A DNA stretch of 22,292 bases from Actinomycetes bacterium (GCA_021785095.1 JAJYGM010000790.1:1-22292), one strand, 5' to 3'; positions 1 to 7,903 are shown, numbered from the stretch's first letter. The notes: generated from the letters alone by a model not told the origin. Numbers and translations: made by a program.

Positions 1-112
1 GGTCAAGCGAGCGGCGTTCGGGTTCACCTCGTTCCGGAACTACCGGGTGAGGTCACTGCTCTACGCCGGCAAGCCCAACTGGTCGCTGCTCGCCACGATC
101 ACTCCCCGCTGA
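1..112 (+). CDS. ISL3-family transposase, C-terminal fragment (5' end outside window)
   Basis: The reading frame is open from the left edge (codons begin at base 2) and stops with TGA at 110-112, giving 36 residues that end in LLYAGKPNWSLLATITPR. The segment FGFTSFRNYRVRSLLYAGKPN is very like the extreme C-terminus of ISL3-type DDE transposases, which commonly ends with an F-x-N-F/Y-R-x-R-x-L-L-Y-A-G-x-P-x-W pattern. The enzyme would cut and rejoin the ends of its insertion sequence. The catalytic residues lie outside the window, so it cannot be told whether the copy is intact. The bases just after the stop (about 113-140, CCGAAGAACCGCC) may be the right inverted repeat of the element, but the left repeat is not available for comparison. 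Confidence 0.75.
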   Translation, partial: VKRAAFGFTSFRNYRVRSLLYAGKPNWSLLATITPR

Positions 113-734
113 AATCCGAAGAACCGCCAAAGTCCCAGGACTCGCTTGTCACCTCGATCCGGGCGCTGCGGGTGGCCTTCACCTCGGCCCGGGACAGCCG
201 CACCCGGGTGGCGCTCCAACTCCGCGACCTGACCCTCCACGCCCCTCGGTCAGAACTCGGCCCCGAATCCATCGCCGTCGGATGTCGCCGCGGTCACCAG
301 CGCCGATACTCACGGGACCGACGCCGGGACGGTGGATTCAGGTTCAGGGTGCTCGAGACTCCAGCGTCATACTCAGAACGGGCTCGCAGCACCAAGGTCG
401 CCCGACGTCGCTGGCCGGCGCCCTCCACATCTTCCCGGGCTCGGGGTGCGGCGCAAGCCCGCCCAAATACTCAGATGGAAAGGCCTTTTGATCGAAACGG
501 GATCTCTATCGCGAAGTCAGAAACGCGTCGATCCGATCGTCTCGGGCAACGAGATGTCGTGTCTAGAAAACGTCTAGAAACAGCGCCTTCTAGACACAAC
601 CAGAGCCCACCAGCCGTAATCGGTCAACATCTTGACCTGGTCATTCACAAGTGGAGCGGCCCAGCCATAACGTTCTCGACGCCTTTCGAGACCGTCGACA
701 TGCATCGCCACATCGGGTCGGAGGGCGATGACAG
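113..734. other. 622-bp stretch without a convincing gene
   Basis: Long open frames on the plus strand here read as arginine/serine-rich, low-complexity protein with no recognisable domain and no good ribosome binding site, so none is called. The first 30 bases may be the right end of the ISL3 element. The only clear structure is the cluster of TCTAGA-containing repeats at 559-597. The base composition is less extreme than in neighbouring genes from about 460 onward. Confidence 0.5.
559..597. repeat. TCTAGA repeat cluster with perfect 10-bp inverted repeat
   Basis: GTGTCTAGAA (559-568) is repeated in the same direction as GTCTAGAAA (572-580) and in inverted form as TTCTAGACAC (588-597). The outer arms are exact complements with a 19-bp spacer. 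Such an arrangement could be an operator, an old mobile-element end or a recombination site. No T-run follows, so a terminator is unlikely. No adjacent regulator gene identifies its partner. Confidence 0.5.
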
Positions 735-1216
735 CTACGCCATCCCCGCCTTCAACCGGAGTCGATCGACCAGCTCGGCCAGAGGGATCCCTCGCTGGTC
801 GGCCACCGCCCGGATCCAGACCACGGCAGCGAGGGCTGCATAGGACCAGAAGTCGTCGCTCACCCAGTGCACGACCTCGTCGAGCAGGTCAACCTCGACG
901 TCGGCGTAGGACGCGGCGCCGGCCAGCAGGGCATAGCGGATCTTGTGGTTCTCCCTTCCCTTGAACTCGCTTTCGGGGAGGTAGGCATGGAGCAGCCCCT
1001 CTTCGGAGAGCGGGCACTCGCATCTGACCTCACCTTCGGCCAGGGCTTGGGCGGCCAGGCGCACGAAGACCTCGCCGGGAAGGTGTTGTTCTCCGGATGG
1101 AGGGCGCGGATCTCAAACACGGCGTCGAAGACGTTCGCGCCGGCCTCGATCGCCGCCAGAAGACGGTCGACGGCCTGAAGGGCCTCTTCCTCCGTCGGGG
1201 TGTGCCTCAGGCTCAC
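735..1216 (-). pseudogene. hypothetical protein gene interrupted by a frameshift
   Basis: Two overlapping minus-strand frames join into one sensible protein. The first runs from a GTG at 1214-1216 (VSLRHTPTEEEALQAVDRLL) to about ALHPENNTFP. The second continues GEVFVRLAAQALAEG through to a TAG at 735-737. Adding one C to the CCC run (plus-strand GGG at 1077-1079) would restore a single frame of about 160 residues, reading TFP-GEVFVRLAAQ. The protein looks soluble, acidic and mostly helical, and I do not recognise the family. Upstream, a third frame (VWVLIGEGHRWLTDPGRKDL, about 1225-1290) also reads like protein, so a second frameshift near 1200-1215 is possible. The gene may be decayed, or the assembly may lack a base. 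Confidence 0.5.
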
Positions 1217-1428
1217 CCGCCAGAACGTAGCCGAGGTCCTTGCGGCCGGGATCGGTGAGCCAGCGGTGACCCTCGCCGATCAGGACCCACACGGGGAGGC
1301 CGCACGGCACTCCGGGTCGCAGCGATGGAGTGAGCGCTTGGACCGGCCCCTGTCGAGCCCGTTGCAGTACGCTTCTTCTTGGCGCTGGCCTACAGCCGGG
1401 CGCTGGTTTCCTGGTGCGGGAGGGAGCG

Positions 1429-2865
1429 ATGAGAGCAACGGGTTTCGTAGCGCGCTTGGCAGCACTTGCCTGGGTGACCGCAGCTGCGCTTGTCCTCGCA
1501 GGCTGCGGGGGAAGCGGCGGCGGGCTTGCCCATACGCCGACCACCTCTCCTCCTTACGACGGCCCGTCGACAAGCGGGACGGCGCAGCCGGGTTCTCACG
1601 ACCTCGCACCGGAGGTCGTCGACTTCGTCAACAGCTCCCACGGGTGGGTGGCAGGGCCTGACGGCATCGCCGGCTCAACCGACGGCGGGTACAGCTGGCA
1701 CCACGAGTTCGCCGATCCCGCTCACCGCACCTTCGCGCAGCTCGACTTCATCGACGCCTCCCACGGCTGGGCGGTCGAGCAGAGCGGCGCCATCTGGGCG
1801 ACCTCGGATGGCGGACGCAGCTGGGCCCAGCGCAAGGGTTTTGTCGCGGAAGTGGCGGGCTTTCCCGGGCCGGTCGTCACAGTCGACTTCGTCGATCCTT
1901 CGGACGGGTACGCGTTCACCGAGTACGCGGTCAGAGGGTCAAACGGTCCGAACGGACCCTGGCTCTGGCGGACGAGCAACGGGGGAAGGACGTGGCACGC
2001 CGTGACGCTGCCGTCCGGCCACGGCGGATCGGGCACAGGAGGGCCGGCCGGCCGTCAGATCTGTTTCACCTCGAAGGAGGTCGGCTGGGTCGTCCGCGTC
2101 CCCGCACTGGGCTCCTCCGATCCCCACGCCCTGCTTGCAACCGCCGACGGTGGTGCCACCTGGTCCAGCCAGCTCACCTCGCCCACCGACGGAGCCGCGC
2201 CGACCGTCCTTGCGCACGGCACGACCCCGACCGCGCCGACTCCAACTTATGCGATCACAGGCGGCATCCTTGCCTGTTCCACCTTGGACCCTTCGGTCGC
2301 CTGGTTCCTGGCGACCGGCAACCCGGGGATGAGCCAGATGAGCTACTCCGTCTACGTGACGACGGACTTTGGGCGAACCTGGACACCCGTCATCGACAGC
2401 CCGACTGCCGGGTCGGGCCCAGGACCCGCTTTTCCCCGCCAGATGACACCCCCGCCGGGCGTCGCCGCAGGCCCCGGCTCGTCGCCGGTCAACCTTGTCG
2501 ACGTCGGCGGGCGCGCCGCGGTCGTCGTGGGAACCGACCTCTCGGTCAGCCTTCACCCGCCCTATAGCGGTGTCGCGCCCCTCTACGCGATGGCGTCCAC
2601 CGACGCCGGCGCGACCTGGCGCGACATCCCTCCCGAAAGCGGTGGCCTTCCCGCGCAAGTCCCCGGCATCGCCGGCAGCTCCGTCTCGGGCTTCCACTTG
2701 CCGGCCCCCGGAGGGGGCTTGTCCTTCGTCTCGCCCTCGGTTGGATGGGTCCTCGGCCTGTCGGCGACACCCGATGCGCGCGACGCGTCGACGCTTCTGG
2801 AGACGACCGACGGCGGTGTGACGTGGCGCCAAGTTCATGTCTTTGCCGCGTCCGGCGGGGTGTGA
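1429..2865 (+). CDS. secreted beta-propeller lipoprotein with Asp-box (BNR/Ycf48-like) repeats
   Basis: 478 residues from the ATG at 1429, chosen because GGGAGGGAG lies just upstream and a lipoprotein signal begins there. The signal has a basic start, a hydrophobic core and lipobox LAGC with Cys26 as the expected lipidated residue, followed by a Gly/Ser-rich linker. The mature part repeats the Asp-box motif S/T-x-D-G-G-x-x-W (TDGGYSW, SDGGRSW, SNGGRTW, ADGGATW, TDFGRTW, TDAGATW, TDGGVTW), each followed by segments such as DFIDASHGWAV. This is the blade pattern of Ycf48/BNR-type propellers. Related proteins are surface-bound and either assist assembly of membrane complexes or bind carbohydrate. 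Which applies here cannot be told. It is a single gene with no evident operon partner. Confidence 0.8.
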   Translation: MRATGFVARLAALAWVTAAALVLAGCGGSGGGLAHTPTTSPPYDGPSTSGTAQPGSHDLAPEVVDFVNSSHGWVAGPDGIAGSTDGGYSWHHEFADPAHRTFAQLDFIDASHGWAVEQSGAIWATSDGGRSWAQRKGFVAEVAGFPGPVVTVDFVDPSDGYAFTEYAVRGSNGPNGPWLWRTSNGGRTWHAVTLPSGHGGSGTGGPAGRQICFTSKEVGWVVRVPALGSSDPHALLATADGGATWSSQLTSPTDGAAPTVLAHGTTPTAPTPTYAITGGILACSTLDPSVAWFLATGNPGMSQMSYSVYVTTDFGRTWTPVIDSPTAGSGPGPAFPRQMTPPPGVAAGPGSSPVNLVDVGGRAAVVVGTDLSVSLHPPYSGVAPLYAMASTDAGATWRDIPPESGGLPAQVPGIAGSSVSGFHLPAPGGGLSFVSPSVGWVLGLSATPDARDASTLLETTDGGVTWRQVHVFAASGGV

Positions 2866-3035
2866 ACCGACGTGGGGTCGCGATCCGACCTGATGCGAAT
2901 TCGTATACGACCGGACCACCACAGTGGGATCCGTCGAGCGTCACATCGAGAGTTCGGAGCGGTGCCGTGCCCTTGCGATGAGAAGCGGCGAAGGCCGAAT
3001 GCGACGCCGCGGGCGAGACCCAGAGAGGCCGTGTC

Positions 3036-4226
3036 TCAGACGCTCAGGCGCCGGACGACGATCGTCGCTGCGACAGCGAGGACGACGGCTAAGGAGACGA
3101 GGATCCCGCTCTCGATCCCCTGGAAGGCCCAGTATCTGCTGGGAGGCTGGTAGACGGAGAGGTATGAGAGGCCGTGGTGGCCCATGCACGAGAATATGTG
3201 CGCCTGGACCTGCTGCAGCGTCCAATGCCTCGCGACCGGCGGATGCAGCCCAGGGTGCGCCAAGGCCGTGTCGCAGCTGCGCTCGAGCGGTGCGATGTGG
3301 CGGAAGAAGGAAGCGGCGGAAGATGGTGAGGTCGATCCCCGCTTTGCCCAGCCGGACGACAGAAACATCGACCCTGCTGGAACGTTTGACACCCCGTTCT
3401 TGATCGCCGCCAAGCCGGTCTTGATCGCCGGAGGCATGTAGTTCGGGCGCAGGCCCCGGGCGATGCCGACGAGGACTGCGGCATAGGAGCCGACCGAGGC
3501 GATTGACGCCAAGAAGACGCGGCGGATGAGTGCCCCGAGGAAGGTGCCGAGCGCCAGGGCGAAGAGCGTCGAGGCGACGAGGACGGGGCCGGCCAACGCG
3601 AAGCGCACCTCGCCGAGACCTGCTGTGCCGCCTGTGGTCCGGTTGTAGGGCTGTTGGAAGGCGACGGAGCTGTGCAGCAACCCGTTGAGGTCCCGCAGCC
3701 ACCAGGCGCCCAGCACCGAAAGGCCCGCCGCGGTCACAGCGACGGCGCCCGCTGCGACGGCGAGGTTCGCCACGAGCCACGTCGTGCGCGAGCGGCTCTG
3801 TGTCCATGACAGGCGCGCGATCTTGGAGCGGTGCTCACGGGCCACGAGCGGCACACCGAAGACGAAGATCCCGATGAGGACGGGCACCGCGAAGCCGACA
3901 GGCATGGGAATGTTCCACGCAAGGTCGTACGCGAGCGGGGCCTGCGTGAGGAGGTGGCCGCACGCAGCGTTCGGGGCCAGGTTATGGAGGCTGGCGCACC
4001 GAAGCGCCCGGTATTGGTCGACCAGCGCGTGCAGGTGGGCCATCGCCAGCCACAGATAGACCGTCGCCGCCATGGCGAAGGCGGCGAGCGCGATCACCTG
4101 GGAACGATGGACCCGGAACGCCGCGCGCAGGATCGACAGCACCCCACCATGAGGTCGCGTGCGGTGCTGTGGTGCCGGGTCGCGCCCTGGGGCCTCGGCG
4201 ACGATTGTGGAGACGAGATCAGCCAT
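3036..4226 (-). CDS. ABC-2-type transporter permease subunit
   Basis: 396 residues from the ATG at 4224-4226, preceded by AAGGGAG. The start overlaps the stop of the ATPase gene by 8 nt (ATGGCTGA), so translation is probably coupled. About six hydrophobic stretches suit membrane helices: VIALAAFAMAATVYLWLAMA near the N-terminus, VGFAVPVLIGIFVFG, WLVANLAVAAGAVAVTAAGL, PVLVASTLFALALGTFLGAL, LASIASVGSYAAVLVGIARG and LVSLAVVLAVAATIVV at the end. A large extracytoplasmic loop lies before the last one. It should form the channel of a transporter driven by the upstream ATPase and repressed by the GntR protein. In characterised YtrA operons such transporters respond to cell-wall-active compounds. The substrate here is unknown. 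Confidence 0.85.
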   Translation of the reverse strand: MADLVSTIVAEAPGRDPAPQHRTRPHGGVLSILRAAFRVHRSQVIALAAFAMAATVYLWLAMAHLHALVDQYRALRCASLHNLAPNAACGHLLTQAPLAYDLAWNIPMPVGFAVPVLIGIFVFGVPLVAREHRSKIARLSWTQSRSRTTWLVANLAVAAGAVAVTAAGLSVLGAWWLRDLNGLLHSSVAFQQPYNRTTGGTAGLGEVRFALAGPVLVASTLFALALGTFLGALIRRVFLASIASVGSYAAVLVGIARGLRPNYMPPAIKTGLAAIKNGVSNVPAGSMFLSSGWAKRGSTSPSSAASFFRHIAPLERSCDTALAHPGLHPPVARHWTLQQVQAHIFSCMGHHGLSYLSVYQPPSRYWAFQGIESGILVSLAVVLAVAATIVVRRLSV

Positions 4227-5169
4227 GTATCTCCCTTGTGGCTCTGCTGGCCCTTGTGGCTCTGCTGGCGTTGGTGGCCGGCGAGATGTAGAGGTGGACC
4301 GGTGCTGCCGGCGTGCGCTGGAAGCGCAGGTAGGCGAGGACGATGTCGTCGAGGCTCGGCGCGACGACCTGGAAGCCGTCGAGGTCGATCTCGCCGTCGG
4401 TTCGGACGACAAGCGTCGACTGGCGCTCGCTGTGCTCTGCGTGGACGACCGAGGCGACCCCGGGGAGGGGGTCTCCTGCGTAGCGGGGCCCGACGAGGAT
4501 GCGGTGGGTTGCGAGCAGGCTCTCGATGTCGCCTGCGAGCTGGACGCGCGAGGTGGAGAGGATGACGAGGTAGTCACAGACCGCCTCGAGCTCAGAGACG
4601 AGGTGGGAGGAGAACAGCACCGTCGCCTCCCTCTCGGCGAGGTGGGCCATCAGGTGCACCATGAGCTCGTGGCGCGCGAGGGGATCGAGGCCGTCGAGGG
4701 GCTCGTCCAAGATGAGAAGCTTGGGAGCTTTCGCGAGCACGAGGGAGAGGGCGACCTGGGCGCGCTGGCCGACGGACAGCTTGGCGATCCTGGCGCCCAG
4801 GGGGATCCCGACCTCAGCCAAGTAGCGCTGCGCCGCCGCCTCGTCGAATGACGGGTTCATCTGCCGGGCGAGCGAGACCATTGCAGACGCGGAGAAAGAG
4901 TGGATGAGGGGCCGCTCCTGGTCGAGGAAGCCGACCCGTGCCGCATCCGCACCGGACTGGTCGAAGGGGTCGTGGCCGAAGACCTTGATGCTCCCCGCCG
5001 TCGGGCGCACGAGGCCGGCGGCCATGCGCAGCAATGTCGACTTGCCCGCCCCGTTCGGGCCCACCAGGGCGATGACCCGCCCGGCCGGAAGCGCCAAGGT
5101 GCAGTCCTGGAGAGCCCAGGTGAGCCGGTAGCGCTTGGAGAGCCCTTCTGTGACCACGACGTCCGTCAC
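4219..5169 (-). CDS. ABC transporter ATP-binding protein
   Basis: 316 residues from the GTG at 5167-5169. The start overlaps the GntR stop by 4 nt (GTGA) and follows AAGGAGGG. All the nucleotide-binding motifs are present: Walker A GPNGAGKST (residues 37-45), Q-loop Gln84 in FLDQERP, signature LSVGQ (131-135), Walker B LLILDEP with catalytic Glu156, D-loop GLDP, and H-loop His189 in SSHL. It hydrolyses ATP to power the coupled permease at the inner face of the membrane. About 100 residues follow the ATPase core. The last of them contain a duplicated ASRATR hexapeptide produced by an exact 18-bp tandem repeat. Confidence 0.93.
   Translation of the reverse strand: MTDVVVTEGLSKRYRLTWALQDCTLALPAGRVIALVGPNGAGKSTLLRMAAGLVRPTAGSIKVFGHDPFDQSGADAARVGFLDQERPLIHSFSASAMVSLARQMNPSFDEAAAQRYLAEVGIPLGARIAKLSVGQRAQVALSLVLAKAPKLLILDEPLDGLDPLARHELMVHLMAHLAEREATVLFSSHLVSELEAVCDYLVILSTSRVQLAGDIESLLATHRILVGPRYAGDPLPGVASVVHAEHSERQSTLVVRTDGEIDLDGFQVVAPSLDDIVLAYLRFQRTPAAPVHLYISPATNASRATRASRATREIHG
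4233..4268. repeat. exact 18-bp tandem repeat, two copies
   Basis: CCCTTGTGGCTCTGCTGG occurs at 4233-4250 and again, identically, at 4251-4268. A degenerate third start follows. The repeat encodes the doubled ASRATR at the C-terminus of the ATPase. It ends next to the permease ribosome binding site, so a change in copy number would lengthen the ATPase tail without shifting its frame. Confidence 0.9.
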
Positions 5170-5648
5170 GGCACCGCCCTCCTTGCCGCCGTCCTGTCCT
5201 GGGTCGAGGCGCGGCTGCGCTGAAGCGCTCTCGTGGAGGCCTGGCCGGCTCCCCGGGCCGGGGCTGTCCGGTTGGAGGCGTCGGTCTTGGCAGCGGTGTA
5301 GCACGCGTCGATGCTCTCTTCGTCGAGGCCCGCGGCGGAGGCCCATGCGATGGCCGATGCCAGCTCGGCCCGGAGGGCGTCCGAGACCTCGGGGGGGACT
5401 GGCCGAAGCGATCTCAGGACGAAGGTGCCCAGGCCGGTCTTTCCCTCGACGACCCCCTGGGCCTCGAGGTCGCGATAGGCGCGATGGACGGTATTGGGGT
5501 TGACCGGGATGTGGCCAACGACCTCGCGCACGGTGGGGAGGCGGTCACCGGGCCGGAGCAGCCCAAGGCGGACCGCTTGGCGGACCTGGTCGACCATCTG
5601 GCGGTAGATCGGCACGCCGGACCTCGCGTCGAGGCGAAACCGGATCAC
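5166..5648 (-). CDS. GntR-family transcriptional regulator, YtrA type
   Basis: 160 residues from the GTG at 5646-5648, with GGAGGG six bases upstream. Residues 12-78 form the GntR winged helix: VPIYRQMVDQVRQAVRLG, then PGDRLPTVREV, NPNTVHRAYRDLE and GVVEGKTGLGTFV. The short C-terminal part fits the YtrA subfamily, which lacks a large ligand-binding domain and usually represses its own operon with ABC transporter genes. That matches the two genes downstream. It is longer than the usual 120-130 residues. The last 35 or so residues are Ala/Arg/Thr-rich and run to the 4-nt overlap with the ATPase start, so the tail may be a late extension. Confidence 0.92.
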   Translation of the reverse strand: MIRFRLDARSGVPIYRQMVDQVRQAVRLGLLRPGDRLPTVREVVGHIPVNPNTVHRAYRDLEAQGVVEGKTGLGTFVLRSLRPVPPEVSDALRAELASAIAWASAAGLDEESIDACYTAAKTDASNRTAPARGAGQASTRALQRSRASTQDRTAARRAVP

Positions 5649-5669
5649 CGCCAGCCCTCCATGTGCGCC

Positions 5670-5698
5670 ATTGTACTAGAGATATAGAACAGAGGCAA
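5670..5698 (-). promoter_or_regulatory. promoter of the GntR-ABC operon
   Basis: On the minus strand, TTGCCT (5693-5698) and TACAAT (5670-5675) are separated by 17 bp. This is a reasonable sigma-70-type promoter ending about 20 bases before the GntR start codon. It overlaps the inverted repeat at 5672-5691, so repressor binding there would cover the -10 box and spacer. Confidence 0.55.
5672..5691. promoter_or_regulatory. candidate YtrA-type operator
   Basis: TGTACTA (5672-5678) and TAGAACA (5685-5691) form an inverted repeat, TGTnCTA-6 bp-TAGnACA, inside the operon promoter and about 24 bp from the GntR start. GntR dimers bind such palindromes. Autorepression is inferred from the position. 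Confidence 0.5.
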
Positions 5699-5967
5699 GA
5701 GATGCGAGGGCTCCCGGCATCGACCAGCGAGGTGAGTGGCACGGTCCCATGGGGGCCTGTGGCGGGCATCGTGCCGCGCGCGACGACCTCCGCGGTCGGC
5801 AGATCGCACAGCCGCCAAGGCGTCACGGCCCTTTCGATCGTGCGCGCATCGGGCCTTTCGTCCCCGGTCTCTCCTCCCCCAAACAGCGGAAAACAGGGGT
5901 CTGTGGGGGTCTCGGGCGGTCAACCAGCGATGGCCCTGACCTGCTTGGTTCTGCTGGTCAGGACCGG
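5699..5967. other. chromosomal flank downstream of the tRNA-Arg remnant
   Basis: No gene is called. A minus-strand frame can be translated here, but it lacks a clear start and a recognisable domain. An inverted repeat, CCTGACC (5935-5941) with GGTCAGG (5956-5962), lies just beyond the tRNA 3' end and could act in tRNA transcript termination or processing. It has no T-run. Confidence 0.35.
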
Positions 5968-6013
5968 CGCCCCCGGCAGGATTCGAACCTGCGCACCCGG
6001 CTCCGGAGGCCGG
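5968..6013 (-). other. attachment site: 3' half of tRNA-Arg(CCG)
   Basis: On the minus strand the bases fold as the 3' half of a tRNA. The anticodon stem is CCGGC/GCCGG (6009-6013 with 5997-6001) around the seven-base loop CTCCGGA, giving anticodon CCG (6004-6006). A short variable region, a T arm GCAGG-TTCGAAT-CCTGC (5976-5992) and the acceptor 3' strand CGGGGGC with discriminator G (5968-5975) follow. The expected 5' strand (GCCCCCG) and D arm are absent upstream of 6013. This is the typical scar at the far end of an element that integrated by recombination near the anticodon. The intact tRNA should lie at the other end of the element, beyond the window. Confidence 0.8.
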
Positions 6014-6063
6014 ACTCTTTCGTGACATAAGCCCAGGTCAAACTAGGTGACGCACCGGCACTG

Positions 6064-6069
6064 TAGACT
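6064..6069 (+). promoter_or_regulatory. -10 box for a leaderless integrase transcript
   Basis: TAGACT is followed by exactly seven bases and then GTG (6077). There is no ribosome binding site. A transcript starting about seven bases after the -10 box would begin at the start codon. No good -35 box is seen. Confidence 0.4.
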
Positions 6070-6076
6070 TCCTCCC

Positions 6077-7429
6077 GTGCTCCTCCCCCAGACGACGCTT
6101 CCTCTTACCGGCCGCCCGCTCGCCAACGTCTCCGTGCTCAATGTCCAGCGACGCACAGGGGAGCGGCACAAGAAGCCGTTCATTGCGCGCTGGAAGGTCA
6201 ACGGACGCGCCTTCGCCCGCTCCTACCGGACCAAAGGCGAGGCAGAGCGAGTTCGCTCGGCGTTGCTCGTCGCCGTGCAGTCCGGCGAGGCGTTCGACGA
6301 GATGACCGGCGAGCCGGTCTCCTGGCAGCCGTTGCCAGACGAGGTCCGGGCGCACGAATGGGCGCGGCGGTGGCTCGCCGAGCAGTGGCCAGAGTGGGCG
6401 CCCCGCACGAGGGTGTCGGCGGTCGAGGTGATCACGAAGCTGGTGCCGCTCCTCGTCGCGACTGACGCTCCTGCTCCTCCCGCGACGATGCGCCGCCATC
6501 TCGCGTCCTGGCTCGAGCCCGGTGGCTCCGTCGTCGACGCTGGTGCCGAGGAGTGGCTGGGGAGGTGGTGCCTGCAGCTCGGCCAGCTGTCCCGTCCCAT
6601 CCTGGCGACCGTCGACCGACGTCTCGTGGTGCAGGACGATGGCACCCCCTACGGGCCGGCGACTGCTTCGCGGTTTCGGAAGGTCTCGCGTGCATGTATC
6701 CGGCGCGCCGCCGAGATCGGCATCATCGACGCCGATCCGTGGCCGCCTCCGCCGCGCGGCCGCGCCAAGCGCAAGGCGGCCCGCGTCTCTCGATCGGCAT
6801 CGATTCGCAATCTCCCCGATCCCGCGACCATGGCTCGGGTCCTCGACGCGATGCCGAGCCACCAGCCCGCCAGCCGGACCTATCGCGCGATGACTGCTGT
6901 CTCCTACTACGCGGGACTGCGGCCTTCCGAGGTCGTCATGCTGAGGGAGAAGGCTCTCGATCTCCCGGCGACAGGGTGGGGGCGCATCGACGTTGTCGAG
7001 GCCGATGTCGCATTCGACGAGCCGGGCGAGCCGAAGACCGGGCCGCGGTCGGTTCCGATCCCGCGCCAGCTCGTCGACATCCTCCAGGCGTGGATCGACG
7101 AGCACGGCTTCTCGGGTGACGATCTCCTCTTCCGCACGCGCAACGACCTGCGCCCGCGGGCGTCCAACTGGTCGCGCACGCTCCAGCGGGCGCTTCGGGC
7201 GTGCGGCTGTGAGCCCATGCGCGTCTACGACTGTCGCCATGCGGCCGCCACAACCTGGCTGCGCGCTGGCGTTCCCTTGGGCGACGTCGCGAAACGCATG
7301 GGCCACAGCGTCGAGACGCTGGTCTCGACCTACGTCGGCGTGCTCGCCGGCGACGAGGAGTTCGCCAACCAGCGCATCGACGCCGTCCTCGCCGAGCGGA
7401 TCGCGGCTCCGGCCTCCACGCGGCGCTGA
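6077..7429 (+). CDS. int: tyrosine recombinase / integrase
   Basis: 450 residues from the GTG at 6077, chosen because a -10-like TAGACT stands seven bases upstream; a GTG at 6047 in frame is the alternative. The N-terminal arm-binding and SAM-like core domains occupy roughly residues 20-220. The catalytic domain follows: Arg282 in YYAGLRPSEVV, Lys320 in EPKTGPRSVPI, the box VYDCRHAAATTW (Arg387, with Tyr384 where many relatives have His), His410 in KRMGHS, and the nucleophile Tyr419 in VSTYVGVL. It cuts and joins DNA between the tRNA-Arg attachment site and the circular element. It lies 63 bp inside the attachment scar, as is usual for tRNA-specific integrases. Confidence 0.93.
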   Translation: MLLPQTTLPLTGRPLANVSVLNVQRRTGERHKKPFIARWKVNGRAFARSYRTKGEAERVRSALLVAVQSGEAFDEMTGEPVSWQPLPDEVRAHEWARRWLAEQWPEWAPRTRVSAVEVITKLVPLLVATDAPAPPATMRRHLASWLEPGGSVVDAGAEEWLGRWCLQLGQLSRPILATVDRRLVVQDDGTPYGPATASRFRKVSRACIRRAAEIGIIDADPWPPPPRGRAKRKAARVSRSASIRNLPDPATMARVLDAMPSHQPASRTYRAMTAVSYYAGLRPSEVVMLREKALDLPATGWGRIDVVEADVAFDEPGEPKTGPRSVPIPRQLVDILQAWIDEHGFSGDDLLFRTRNDLRPRASNWSRTLQRALRACGCEPMRVYDCRHAAATTWLRAGVPLGDVAKRMGHSVETLVSTYVGVLAGDEEFANQRIDAVLAERIAAPASTRR

Positions 7430-7438
7430 GGACGAACG

Positions 7439-7903
7439 GTGGACGAGTTGCATGCACCCCTGCCGGACCCGGAGCTCCTCATCCCCGTCGAGAGTGAGCT
7501 CTGGACAGAGACCGGAGCCGTGCCCGATGCCGCGTCGGTCGTCGTGCGCGGCGGGCCGATCACGCCGGACAAGCTCTTCGCCCATGCCGCCCGCCAAGCC
7601 CGGGAGTACAGCCTTGGTGGCCACAACATGGCGTCGGTCAGCGTCGACCTGGTCCTTCCCGACTGGCCGCTCGAACGCATCCTCGCTGGGCAGCTGGCCA
7701 CCTACAGTCGCTTCGCCACGTGCACGGTCGCCGCGCTTGTCGACGCCGGCTTCGACGTCCTGGCGACAGGGTGCGCGCCCCATGCCGACGTCGTGCTCTC
7801 GGCGCTCACTATCGTGGAGGCCACCCGGCTCAGCGACCTGCTCGCTGAGGACGAGAGACGTAACCCGTACAAGGGAGGAGGCGACCGTGACCGTCGAACT
7901 TGA
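7439..7903 (+). CDS. hypothetical protein, unknown gene next to the integrase
   Basis: 154 residues from the GTG at 7439, nine bases after the integrase stop, with GAGGAC upstream. An ATG at 7451 is an alternative start. It is acidic, with no membrane segment or signal peptide. The central part is well folded in appearance (SVSVDLVLPDWPLERILAG, ATYSRFATCTVAALVDAG, FDVLATGCAPHADVVL) and ends in a charged tail. I do not recognise the family. Its codon use matches the integrase, and its stop lies 17 bp inside the next gene. Cotranscription with the integrase and a role in integration, stability or regulation of the element are possible, but nothing in the sequence proves it. Confidence 0.7.
   Translation: MDELHAPLPDPELLIPVESELWTETGAVPDAASVVVRGGPITPDKLFAHAARQAREYSLGGHNMASVSVDLVLPDWPLERILAGQLATYSRFATCTVAALVDAGFDVLATGCAPHADVVLSALTIVEATRLSDLLAEDERRNPYKGGGDRDRRT

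Noticed and set aside
172..843. Open frame of 223 codons on the plus strand
   Set aside because: Arg/Ser-rich composition, no domain, no ribosome binding site, and its end overlaps the better-supported minus-strand gene at 735-1216.
1113..1544. Minus-strand frame of 143 codons
   Set aside because: Its upstream half mirrors the lipoprotein gene. Only the short part around 1225-1290 reads as protein, and that is treated as a possible broken piece of the 735-1216 gene.
2985..3010. GCGGCG...CGCCGC inverted repeat after the permease gene
   Set aside because: Six-bp stem with a 14-base loop and no T-run. In such GC-rich DNA this is expected by chance.
5545..5826. Minus-strand frame upstream of the GntR gene
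   Set aside because: It overlaps the GntR gene and its promoter, and the sequence has no recognisable domain. The GntR frame has the proper ribosome binding site.
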